From the NCBI GenBank assembly GCA_030151985.1, contig JASLDZ010000034.1, positions 1-6,942 of the forward strand: a stretch of 6,942 nt of DNA, read 5' to 3'. The translations under genes and the position numbers were made by a program. Positions 1-6,180 of this stretch are shown one piece after another. The stretch is from Caulobacteraceae bacterium (GTDB taxonomy: Bacteria; Pseudomonadota; Alphaproteobacteria; Caulobacterales; Caulobacteraceae). The notes below the pieces were generated by a model. The model saw nothing but the letters and a program-made list of their open reading frames with translations. It ran no database searches and had not been told where the DNA came from. The stretch's first letter is position 1. Each line of letters opens with the position of its first letter.

Positions 1-469
1 GCACATCGAGAGCCGCACGGCCGAGGACGGGACCACGCTCTACGGCTTCGCTCTGCGCGAGGAGCGGGGCGCCTTCAACGCGCTCACCGCCATCCAGGGC
101 GTCGGGCCGAAGGCGGCGATGGGCGTGCTCGACGTGCTGCCTCCCGCCGAACTGGCCGCCGCCGTGGCGCGCGAGGACCGCGCCGCCGTCGGCCGCGCAC
201 AGGGCGTCGGCCCGAAGCTGGCGCTGCGGATCGTGACCGAGCTGAAGGGCAAGCCGCTCGGCGGCGGGCTGGTCGGCCACGCGCCCGCCGCCGCCTCGCC
301 GTCCGCGCCGCCGCCGACTGCGACCGGAGAAGCCGTCGCCGCCCTGATGGGCCTTGGCCTCGCCGAGCCGCTGGCGCGCCGGGCCGTGGAGACGGCGGCC
401 GCGCGGCTGGGGCCGGAGCCGGAGCTCGCCGCCCTGATCAAGGCCGCCCTGCAGGAGACGGCGCGATGA
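1..469 (+). CDS. ruvA: Holliday junction branch-migration complex subunit RuvA, 5'-truncated by window edge
   Basis: RuvA binds four-way DNA junctions as a tetramer and loads the RuvB motor for branch migration in recombinational repair. The reading frame is open from base 2 and gives 155 visible residues. RuvA is usually about 190-205, so roughly 45-50 N-terminal residues (most of the OB-fold domain I) lie outside the window. Visible parts, counted from the first full codon, are the end of domain I with the acidic-pin Glu-Asp at 8-9 followed by LYGF; two helix-hairpin-helix DNA-binding motifs, QGVGPK at 32-37 and again at 67-72; an Ala/Pro-rich flexible linker at about 85-108; and the small RuvB-binding domain III at about 110-155 (ALMGLGL). 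The stop is TGA at 467-469. ruvB follows 30 bases later on the same strand, the usual arrangement. The identification is firm. The missing start is a window artefact, not a broken gene. Confidence 0.97.
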   Translation, partial: HIESRTAEDGTTLYGFALREERGAFNALTAIQGVGPKAAMGVLDVLPPAELAAAVAREDRAAVGRAQGVGPKLALRIVTELKGKPLGGGLVGHAPAAASPSAPPPTATGEAVAALMGLGLAEPLARRAVETAAARLGPEPELAALIKAALQETAR

Positions 470-474
470 TCACA

Positions 475-495
475 CCTCTCCCCTTGGGGGAGAGG
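475..495. repeat. GC-rich perfect palindrome (9-bp stem, 3-base loop) between ruvA and ruvB
   Basis: CCTCTCCCC at 475-483 is the exact reverse complement of GGGGAGAGG at 487-495, with TTG between. In RNA this is a 9-bp stem with seven G-C pairs. It is not a rho-independent terminator, because no T-run follows and ruvB begins 4 bases later. Its right arm contains the ruvB Shine-Dalgarno sequence, and the ruvA stop lies 5 bases before its left arm. From memory, palindromes of this CTCTCCCC-type wording are dispersed in intergenic regions of many high-GC proteobacterial genomes, so it may be a copy of a REP-like family. Only one copy is seen in this window. Confidence 0.8.
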
Positions 496-499
496 GGTC
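486..499 (+). promoter_or_regulatory. ruvB ribosome-binding site, sequestered in hairpin
   Basis: A purine run, GGGGGAGAGGGG at 486-497, precedes the ATG at 500. GGAG at 489-492 sits 7 bases before the start and is the best Shine-Dalgarno match. Most of the run pairs with 475-483 in the adjacent stem-loop, so access probably depends on ribosomes finishing ruvA. It supports the ATG at 500 as the ruvB start. Confidence 0.65.
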
Positions 500-1522
500 A
501 TGACCCGCCTCGTCTCGCCCGAACTGGAGGCGGCGGACCGGGCGCTGCGGCCGCAGACGCTGGACGACTTCTCCGGGCAGGAGCCCTTGAAGGCGAACCT
601 GCGCGTGTTCGTCGCCGCCGCCCGCGACCGTGGGACCTCGCTCGACCACGTGCTGCTCTCCGGCCCCCCCGGCCTCGGCAAGACCACCCTCGCCCAGATC
701 GTCGCCCGCGAGCTGGGGGTGAACTTCCGCGCCACGTCGGGCCCGGTGCTGAACAAGGCGGGCGACCTCGCGGCGCTGCTGACCAATCTCGAGCCGCGCG
801 ACGTGCTCTTCATCGACGAGATCCACCGCCTGCCTGCCGCCGTGGAGGAGATCCTCTATCCCGCCATGGAGGACCACGTGCTGGACCTCATCATCGGCGA
901 GGGGCCGAGCGCGCGCTCGGTACGCATCGACCTCGCCCCTTTCACCCTGGTGGCGGCCACCACCCGCGCGGGCCTGCTCGCCACGCCGCTGCGGGACCGC
1001 TTCGGCATCCCACTGCGCCTGGAGTTCTATACCCCCGCCGAGCTGGAGAAGGTGCTGCGCCACACCGGCTCGCGCATGGGGATCGACCTCACGCCGGACG
1101 GCGCCGCGGAGATCGCGCGGCGGGGCCGGGGCACCCCCCGCGTCGCCGGCCGCCTGCTCCGCCGCGTCTGCGACTTCGCCCACGCGGAAGGCGCCGCGCG
1201 CATCGACCGCGCCGTGGCCGCCCGCGGGCTGGCGCGGCTGGAGGTGGACGAGGAGGGGCTGGACAGCCTCGACCGCCGCTACCTGCGCGCGCTGACCGAG
1301 ACTTACGGCGGCGGGCCGGTGGGGGCCGAGACGCTGGCGGCCGCCATGGCGGAGAGCCGCGACGCGGTGGAGGACGTGGTGGAGCCCTACCTCCTGCAGC
1401 AGGGTTACGTGCTGCGCACGCCCCGAGGCCGCGTCGCCGGGGCGAAGGCCTACGAGCACCTGGGCTTGTCGCCGCCCCGTCGCACCCCCGCCGCCGAACA
1501 GCCGCCGCTGTTCGACGACTGA
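500..1522 (+). CDS. ruvB: Holliday junction branch-migration DNA helicase RuvB
   Basis: RuvB is the hexameric AAA+ ATPase that pumps DNA through RuvA-bound Holliday junctions. The product is 340 residues, the usual family length. Walker A GPPGLGKT is at residues 55-62, followed by the RuvB-typical TSGPVL at 79-84. Walker B and box II DVLFIDEIHRL are at 101-111, sensor 1 ATTR at 153-156, the arginine-finger loop LRDRFG at 164-169, and sensor 2 GTPR at 211-214. The C-terminal winged-helix DNA-binding domain ends around RTPRGR at 306-311. All key residues are present, so it should be active. The start ATG at 500 is supported by the GGAG site and by N-terminal alignment to family members (ADRALRP at 12-18). 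A Pro-rich tail ends in PPLFDD, beyond the conserved domain. It follows ruvA in a presumed operon. In many alphaproteobacteria ybgC-tolQRAB follows ruvB; here a receptor gene does. Confidence 0.98.
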   Translation: MTRLVSPELEAADRALRPQTLDDFSGQEPLKANLRVFVAAARDRGTSLDHVLLSGPPGLGKTTLAQIVARELGVNFRATSGPVLNKAGDLAALLTNLEPRDVLFIDEIHRLPAAVEEILYPAMEDHVLDLIIGEGPSARSVRIDLAPFTLVAATTRAGLLATPLRDRFGIPLRLEFYTPAELEKVLRHTGSRMGIDLTPDGAAEIARRGRGTPRVAGRLLRRVCDFAHAEGAARIDRAVAARGLARLEVDEEGLDSLDRRYLRALTETYGGGPVGAETLAAAMAESRDAVEDVVEPYLLQQGYVLRTPRGRVAGAKAYEHLGLSPPRRTPAAEQPPLFDD

Positions 1523-1586
1523 ACGAGACACGGGCGCCCCGCTTCCGCCGTGGTGAGGTGGAACTGTCCGCCCTTGTCGATCTGCC

Positions 1587-1599
1587 GTTATCATGTAAC
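1587..1599. promoter_or_regulatory. Candidate operator: inverted repeat GTTA-N5-TAAC, Zur-like
   Basis: This lies within a short AT-rich island in an otherwise about 70 % GC gap. GTTA at 1587-1590 is mirrored by TAAC at 1596-1599. The core agrees with the general proteobacterial Zur pattern GTTATANTATAAC at 10 of its 12 specified positions. TATCAT at 1589-1594 within it resembles a -10 hexamer (5 of 6 to TATAAT), so a bound repressor would block it. No convincing -35 is seen at standard spacing; TTGTCG at 1574-1579 is too close. The site is 38 bases before the receptor start. That it is an operator is an inference. The regulator assignment is weaker still. Confidence 0.4.
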
Positions 1600-1623
1600 A
1601 GCGGCCCACGGATCAGCGTTCCC

Positions 1624-1637
1624 AGGACAGGGTTGAG
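1624..1637 (+). promoter_or_regulatory. Ribosome-binding region of the TonB-dependent receptor gene
   Basis: AGGA at 1624-1627 and AGGG at 1629-1632 lie 10 and 5 bases before the ATG at 1638. An in-frame TAA at 1596-1598 rules out a longer N-terminus, and no other ATG, GTG or TTG occurs in frame between the two. This fixes the start. Confidence 0.5.
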
Positions 1638-3824
1638 ATGCAGGCTCGGTGGCGGCGGCTCGCGGCGGCGAGCGCGATGGTGCTGGCGGCGGGCTCCGCC
1701 CGGGCGCAGAGCGCGGCCCCGGGCGCCCCCGGGTCGCCCCAGCACCCCTCCGCCAAGGCCGAGGACGCCCCGCCCGTCGTCGCCGACGTCGTGGTCACCG
1801 CCCAGCGGCTCGACGAGGCGCGCCAGGCGATCCAGCCTGGGCTGGGCGCCACCAGCTATGCGGTCACTAACGAGACGATCCAGGCGCTGCCCGGCGGCGA
1901 CGACCAGCCGCTGAACCAGATCATCCTGCAGCTGCCCGGCGTGGTGCAGGACGGCTCAGGCCAGCTGCACGTGCGCGACGACCACAACGGGCTGCAGTAC
2001 CGGCTGAACGGCGTGATCCTGCCCGAGGGCGTCTCCGGGTTCGGCCAGACGCTCTCGCCTCGGCTGATCGACCACGTGGACCTGATCACCGGCGCGCTCC
2101 CCGCCCAGTACGGCTTGCGGACGGCGGGCGTCATCGACGTCACCACCCGGAGCGGGCTGAAGACCGGCGGGGAGGTCTCCGTCTACGGCGGCAGCCACGG
2201 CCTCTACGAGCCGAGCGTCGAGTGGGGCGGCTCGTCGAACGGGACCAACGTCTTCCTGTCCGCCGACTTCCGCAGGAGCCAGCTCGGCATCGAGAACGTC
2301 AACGGGGCCTACGGGGCCACGCACGACCGCAGCGACCAGGGGCAGGTGTTCGCCTACCTCGACCACACGCTGTCGGCTTCGGACCGGGTGGCGTTCGTGG
2401 GCGGCTACACCAACGACCGGTTCCAGATCCCCAACCCCGTGGGCCTGCAGCCCTCGGACGCGGGCGGCTTCGCGCTGGCGGGGGCGAGCGGCGACTATCC
2501 CAGCGCGCAGCTGAACGAGCGCCAGCGCGAGACCACCGCCTTCGCCCAGGCGAGCTGGCTGCACGACACCGGCGCCTGGACGGTGCAGAGCTCGCTCTTC
2601 GCCCGCTATTCGACCCTGACCTACACGCCCGACGTGGTGGGAGAGCTGCAGTACGACGGCCTCGCCCAGGCGGCCTCCAAGAAGGACTCGGCGTTCGGCT
2701 GGCAGACCGAGGGCGTGTACCGCCTGAACAGCGCCCACACCCTGCGCGGCGGCGTGGTCCTGCAGGCGGAGCGCAACGCGTCCAAGACCTCGACCCAGGT
2801 GTTCCCGACCGCCCCCGACGGCGCGCAGAGCTCCGACGTCCCGATCACGATCGCCGACCGCTCGGGCAGGAACCAGTTCACCTACAGCGTCTACCTGCAG
2901 GACGAGTGGAGGCTCACCCCCGACCTCGTGCTGAACTACGGCCTGCGCGGGGACGACGTGAACGGCTACCGCGACTCCAAGCAGCTCAGCCCGCGGGTGA
3001 ACGTGGTGTGGACGCCGCTTTCGGGCACCACCGTGCACGCCGGCTACGCCCGCTACTTCACCCCGCCGCCGTTCGAGCTGGTGGGCTCGCAGACGGTGAC
3101 GCAGCTCCAGGGCACCACCGGGGCCTCGCCCGGCGTGCAGGCGACGACGCCTTTCGCGGAACGGCAGAACTATTTCGACGCGGGCCTGCAGCAGAAGCTG
3201 AGGCAGGCGCCGGGGCTGGTGCTGGGCGTGGACGCCTACTACCGCCAGTCGCACAACCTGCTGGACGAGGGGCAGTTCGGCGCGCCGATCATCCTGACGC
3301 CGTTCAACTACCGCACCGGCTACATCGAGGGGGTGGAGCTCAGCGCCAACTACACGCACGGGCCCTGGCTGGCCTACGCCAACTTCGCGGTCGCCAAGGC
3401 GCAGGGGAAGGACATCGTCTCCAGCCAGTTCAGCTTCGACCCCGCCGACCTGGCCTACATCGCCGACCACTACATCTACCTGGACCACGACCAGACCTAC
3501 ACGGGCTCGGCAGGGCTGGCCTACACGGTGCGGGAGGGGGCGTTGACCGGCACGCAGGTGGGCGCGGACCTGATCTACGGCTCGGGCCTCCGGCGCGACG
3601 GCGAGGTGCCCAACGGGGCGGCGCTGGCGGACTACACGCAGGTGAACCTGTCGGCGAGCCGCGCCTTCACCCTCGCCTCAGCGGGCGAGGTGAAGCTGAA
3701 GCTGGACGTGATCAACGTCGGCGACACGCGCTACGAGATCCGGGACGGCTCGGGCATCGGCGTGGGCGCGCCGCAGTACGGACCGCGGCGGGGGTACTTC
3801 GTGGGGGTGACGAAGAGCTTCTGA
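1638..3824 (+). CDS. TonB-dependent outer-membrane receptor, substrate unknown
   Basis: The 728-residue product is a gated outer-membrane beta-barrel that would import a scarce ligand (metal chelate, vitamin or saccharide) using energy from TonB-ExbBD. Residues 1-23 are a Sec signal peptide: Arg-rich start, hydrophobic core, and cleavage after ARA at 21-23. The TonB box DVVVTAQ is at 50-56, after a Pro/Ala-rich linker. The plug domain runs from about 72 to 173, with LPGV at 99-102, HVR at 111-113, LNGV at 123-126 and a TTRSG end at 169-173. The remainder is barrel-like alternating sequence ending YFVGVTKSF, with the terminal Phe expected for BamA-dependent assembly. Near the C-terminus, DVINVGDTRYEIRDGSG followed by GAPQYGPRRG is the typical last-strand region. 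No carboxypeptidase-like N-terminal extension or FecA-type signalling domain is visible, so anti-sigma signalling is unlikely. It stands alone, with no transporter or TonB gene beside it. A Zur-like site upstream hints at metal uptake, but the protein shows no His-rich loop to confirm zinc. Confidence 0.93.
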   Translation: MQARWRRLAAASAMVLAAGSARAQSAAPGAPGSPQHPSAKAEDAPPVVADVVVTAQRLDEARQAIQPGLGATSYAVTNETIQALPGGDDQPLNQIILQLPGVVQDGSGQLHVRDDHNGLQYRLNGVILPEGVSGFGQTLSPRLIDHVDLITGALPAQYGLRTAGVIDVTTRSGLKTGGEVSVYGGSHGLYEPSVEWGGSSNGTNVFLSADFRRSQLGIENVNGAYGATHDRSDQGQVFAYLDHTLSASDRVAFVGGYTNDRFQIPNPVGLQPSDAGGFALAGASGDYPSAQLNERQRETTAFAQASWLHDTGAWTVQSSLFARYSTLTYTPDVVGELQYDGLAQAASKKDSAFGWQTEGVYRLNSAHTLRGGVVLQAERNASKTSTQVFPTAPDGAQSSDVPITIADRSGRNQFTYSVYLQDEWRLTPDLVLNYGLRGDDVNGYRDSKQLSPRVNVVWTPLSGTTVHAGYARYFTPPPFELVGSQTVTQLQGTTGASPGVQATTPFAERQNYFDAGLQQKLRQAPGLVLGVDAYYRQSHNLLDEGQFGAPIILTPFNYRTGYIEGVELSANYTHGPWLAYANFAVAKAQGKDIVSSQFSFDPADLAYIADHYIYLDHDQTYTGSAGLAYTVREGALTGTQVGADLIYGSGLRRDGEVPNGAALADYTQVNLSASRAFTLASAGEVKLKLDVINVGDTRYEIRDGSGIGVGAPQYGPRRGYFVGVTKSF

Positions 3825-3839
3825 CCGGTCTCGCCGCCG

Positions 3840-3869
3840 TTGACGCGGCGTTCAAGCGCGGGCTGCTAT
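3840..3869 (+). promoter_or_regulatory. Candidate dapB promoter (TTGACG -35)
   Basis: TTGACG at 3840-3845 matches the alphaproteobacterial housekeeping -35. The -10 is ambiguous: TGCTAT at 3864-3869 has an 18-base spacer, and GCTATC at 3865-3870 has 19. Either would place transcription start near 3876-3879, at or next to the dapB ATG. A small GC hairpin (CGCCGC at 3832-3837 with GCGGCG at 3845-3850) overlaps the -35 and has no T-run, so I do not call it a terminator. Confidence 0.4.
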
Positions 3870-3878
3870 CGCCGAGCC

Positions 3879-4652
3879 ATGACCTCTCCCCTTCCCGTCG
3901 CCATCGCCGGCGCGCTCGGGCGCATGGGGCGCGCCGTGGCCGCGGCCGTGGAGGCGGACGACCGCTTCGCGCTGGCCGGCCGCTTCGACCGCGACGACGC
4001 CGGACCCGACGGGCTCGCGCCGCGCGCGGAGGCGCTGGCCGCCGCGCGGGTGGTGGTCGACTTCACGACGCCCGGCGCCAGCGTCGCCCTGGCGAACGCG
4101 GCGGCCGCGGCGGGACGGCCGGCGCTGGTGGTCGGCTCGACGGGGCTGGACGCCACGCAGGAGGCGGCGCTGGCGCAGGCCGCCCGCCGGATCGCGATCG
4201 TGCGCTCGGGCAACTTCTCGCTGGGGGTCAACCTGCTCGCCGGCCTCGTCCGCCGCGCCGCCGCCGCGCTGGACGCCCGCGACTTCGACATCGAGGTGTT
4301 CGAGGCCCACCACCGCCGCAAGGTGGACGCGCCCTCCGGCACGGCCCTGATGCTGGGCGAGGCCGCGGCCGCGGGGCGGGGCGTCGCGCTGCCGGACGTC
4401 GCCGAGCGCGCCCGCGACGGGATCACGGGCCCGCGCGCGCCCGGCGCCATCGGGTTCAGCGTCATGCGCGGCGGCGGGATCGTGGGCGAGCACAGCGTCG
4501 TGTTCGCCGCCGAGGACGAGATCCTGACGCTGTCCCACTCCGCTCGCGACCGCTCCCTGTTCGCGAAGGGGGCGCTCGCCGCCGCCCTGTGGGTCACGGG
4601 CAAGCCGCCCGGCCTCTACGACATGCAGGACGTGCTGGGCCTGAAGGGCTAG
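3879..4652 (+). CDS. dapB: 4-hydroxy-tetrahydrodipicolinate reductase DapB
   Basis: DapB is a cytosolic NAD(P)H-dependent enzyme that reduces hydroxy-tetrahydrodipicolinate to tetrahydrodipicolinate. This step leads to diaminopimelate for peptidoglycan and to lysine. The product is 257 residues, slightly shorter than E. coli DapB (273). The nucleotide-binding loop GALGRMG is at 11-17, VDFTTP at 60-65, GSTG at 86-89 (family GTTG) and SGNFSLGVN at 110-118. The DapB signature EAHHRRKVDAPSGTA is at 142-156, with the catalytic His144 and Lys148 and the substrate-binding SGT intact. The ATG at 3879 is chosen over an in-frame TTG at 3840 because the Rossmann strand begins right after it (PVAIAGA). 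The TTG is also better explained as part of a -35 element. No Shine-Dalgarno is visible, which suggests a leaderless transcript. The amidase gene follows 3 bases after the stop. Confidence 0.96.
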   Translation: MTSPLPVAIAGALGRMGRAVAAAVEADDRFALAGRFDRDDAGPDGLAPRAEALAAARVVVDFTTPGASVALANAAAAAGRPALVVGSTGLDATQEAALAQAARRIAIVRSGNFSLGVNLLAGLVRRAAAALDARDFDIEVFEAHHRRKVDAPSGTALMLGEAAAAGRGVALPDVAERARDGITGPRAPGAIGFSVMRGGGIVGEHSVVFAAEDEILTLSHSARDRSLFAKGALAAALWVTGKPPGLYDMQDVLGLKG

Positions 4653-4655
4653 CGC
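4643..4655 (+). promoter_or_regulatory. Amidase ribosome-binding site inside the dapB 3' end
   Basis: GAAGGG at 4643-4648 lies 7 bases before the ATG at 4656 and within the last codons of dapB. This supports that start and suggests translational coupling of the two genes. Confidence 0.6.
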
Positions 4656-6176
4656 ATGCCGCTGGACCCGACCCTGGCCGACGCCACCTCGCAGCTCGCC
4701 GCGCTGGCCACCGGCCGGATCAGCGCGCTGGAGCTGCTGGAGGCCGCCCTCAGCCGTCGGCAGGCGGTCGACAAGCATCTGAACGCGGTCGTCGCCGTCG
4801 ATCCGCAGCCCGCCGTCGCCCGGGCGCGGTTGATGGACGAGCGCCGCCTGGCCTCCCGCCGCGCGGGCGAGGACCCGGACGCGCTGGGCCTGCTCGCCGG
4901 TCTGCCGATGACGGTGAAGGACACCTTCGACGTGGACGGGATGCCCGCCAGCGCCGGCCTGGCGCGGCTGCGCGACCGCCTGGCCAGCGACGCCGACGTG
5001 GTGGGCCGCGTGAAGGCGGCGGGCGCGAACGTCTGGGGCAAGACCAACGTGCCGGTCAAGGCTGCCGACTGGCAGGCGTCCAACCCGCTCTACGGCAGGA
5101 CCTCCAACCCCTGGGACCTGACGCGGACGCCGGGCGGCTCGTCGGGCGGCGCGGCGGCGACGGTGGCGGCGGGGATCACGGCGCTGGAGGTCGGCTCGGA
5201 CATGGGCGGATCGCTGCGTCTCCCGGCGAGCTTCTGCGGCGTGTTCGCCCACAAGCCGACCTACGGGCTCGTGTCGATGCGCGGGAGCGTTCCGCCCGGC
5301 CCGAACGCGGAGGCGGAGCTGGACCTTGCGGTGGCGGGACCCGTCGCCCGCTCCGCGCGCGACCTGCGGCTGCTGCTGTCGGTGATCTCGAACGCACCGA
5401 TCCCCGCACGGGCGCCGCGAGCCGACCTCGTGGGCCTGCGCGTCGGCGTCTGGACCGAGGATCCCGCCTTCGTGCTCGACCCCGCGGTGCGCCGTCGGGT
5501 GCTGGCGATGGCCGAGGCGCTGATGGAGGCGGGAGTCGCGGTCAAGGTGATCGAAAGCCCGGTGAACGGCGAGGCGCTGCTGCGCACCTACGGCGTGCTC
5601 ATGATGTCGCAAGCCTACGCGGACGCCGGCGTCGCCGCGCGGCTGGGATACGAGGCGTTGCGGGCCCCCGCCTTGCTCGCCGAGGCGCTGGGAGCCCCGC
5701 CGCTCGGCTGGGCCGCCAACGTGCGCGCCATCACGGCCCGCCATCGCGAGTGGATGGCCGCCAACGAGGAGCGGGCGAGGCTGAAGCGGATCGCCGCGCT
5801 CGCCTTCGAGGACTGCGACGTGATCCTCGCGCCCGCCGCCCCCGTCGCGGCCTTCCCCCACGATCGGCGGCCGCTGACGCAGCGCCGCCTGCGCCTCTCC
5901 GACGGGAGCGCGGCGCCCTACCTGTCGCTGCTGCATTGGGCGGCGTTCGCAAGCGTGCTGGGCCTTCCCGCCACGACGCTCCCGGCCGGGCTGACGGCGG
6001 ACGGCCTGCCCGCGGGCGTGCAGGTGATCGGGCCGGAGGCGGGCGATTCGAAGACGCTGGCGGCGGCCGAGGCGATCGCGGAGGTCGCCTCCGGCTTCGC
6101 CGCGCCGCCGCTCGACCGCCTGATCCGCGAGGCGGACAGGCCGCCGGAGCCGTCGCCCGCTCGCCGCAGGCGCTAG
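4656..6176 (+). CDS. Amidase-signature family hydrolase, substrate unknown
   Basis: The 506-residue product is a Ser-cisSer-Lys amidohydrolase that cleaves C-N amide bonds. It has no signal peptide, so it is probably cytosolic. The catalytic Lys is K88 in LPMTVKD. The Gly/Ser-rich signature TPGGSSGG is at 158-165 with cis-Ser S162. The nucleophile is S186 in GSDMGGSLRLPA. The 24-residue spacing between the two serines equals that in known family members. RTSNPWDLTRTPGG and CGVFAHKPTYGLV around the core are typical of bacterial amidases. GatA (tRNA amidotransferase subunit) is unlikely: no gatB or gatC is present, and the Trp-rich KAADWQASN region before the core looks like stand-alone amidases of the nylon-oligomer or acylamide hydrolase type. 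The C-terminus ends in a basic tail, SPARRRR, of no evident role. It probably shares the dapB transcript. The substrate cannot be read from the sequence. Confidence 0.9.
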   Translation: MPLDPTLADATSQLAALATGRISALELLEAALSRRQAVDKHLNAVVAVDPQPAVARARLMDERRLASRRAGEDPDALGLLAGLPMTVKDTFDVDGMPASAGLARLRDRLASDADVVGRVKAAGANVWGKTNVPVKAADWQASNPLYGRTSNPWDLTRTPGGSSGGAAATVAAGITALEVGSDMGGSLRLPASFCGVFAHKPTYGLVSMRGSVPPGPNAEAELDLAVAGPVARSARDLRLLLSVISNAPIPARAPRADLVGLRVGVWTEDPAFVLDPAVRRRVLAMAEALMEAGVAVKVIESPVNGEALLRTYGVLMMSQAYADAGVAARLGYEALRAPALLAEALGAPPLGWAANVRAITARHREWMAANEERARLKRIAALAFEDCDVILAPAAPVAAFPHDRRPLTQRRLRLSDGSAAPYLSLLHWAAFASVLGLPATTLPAGLTADGLPAGVQVIGPEAGDSKTLAAAEAIAEVASGFAAPPLDRLIREADRPPEPSPARRRR

Positions 6177-6180
6177 CGCC
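6169..6180. repeat. 12-bp perfect palindrome spanning both convergent stop codons
   Basis: GGCGCTAGCGCC is self-complementary. Its central CTAG gives TAG to the amidase (6174-6176) and, on the other strand, TAG to the ATP-grasp gene (6175-6173), so the two coding regions overlap by 4 bases. There is no T-run and no loop of normal size, so it is not a standard intrinsic terminator. Confidence 0.6.

Noticed and set aside
1529..1552. A possible intrinsic terminator after ruvB (CACGG at 1529-1533 pairing with CCGTG at 1548-1552).
   Set aside because: The stem is only 5 bp with a large loop and no following T-run. It is a weak hairpin expected by chance at this GC content.
1574..1601. TTGTCG as a -35 paired with TATCAT or TAACAG as a -10 for the receptor gene.
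   Set aside because: TATCAT is only 9 bases from TTGTCG, and TAACAG matches the -10 consensus at three positions. The promoter cannot be placed with confidence, so only the inverted repeat is annotated.
470..1609. A minus-strand frame opposite ruvB, and another (40-813) opposite ruvA and the ruvB 5' end.
   Set aside because: Both are compositional shadows of strongly conserved genes. Their Pro/Gly/Ser-rich stretches near the ruvA-ruvB gap come from reading through the palindrome.
466..1914. A plus-strand open frame beginning with an ATG that overlaps the ruvA stop (ATGA), which looks like a coupled next gene.
   Set aside because: It lies out of frame across the whole of ruvB and into the receptor gene. 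It encodes Arg/Pro/Gly-rich sequence with no family features. The true next gene is ruvB at 500.
1956..3488. A 510-codon minus-strand frame inside the receptor gene.
   Set aside because: It is a Val/Gly/Arg/His-biased shadow of the receptor's codon pattern, with no start signal or domain. The receptor on the plus strand is unambiguous.
3840..3878. TTG at 3840 as the dapB start, adding 13 residues (MTRRSSAGCYRRA).
   Set aside because: The extension is unlike DapB N-termini and has no ribosome-binding site. The TTG belongs to a TTGACG promoter element.
4656..6176. The amidase as GatA, the glutaminase subunit of the Asp/Glu-tRNA amidotransferase.
   Set aside because: No gatC or gatB is adjacent, and the sequence around the catalytic core resembles stand-alone amidases more than GatA.
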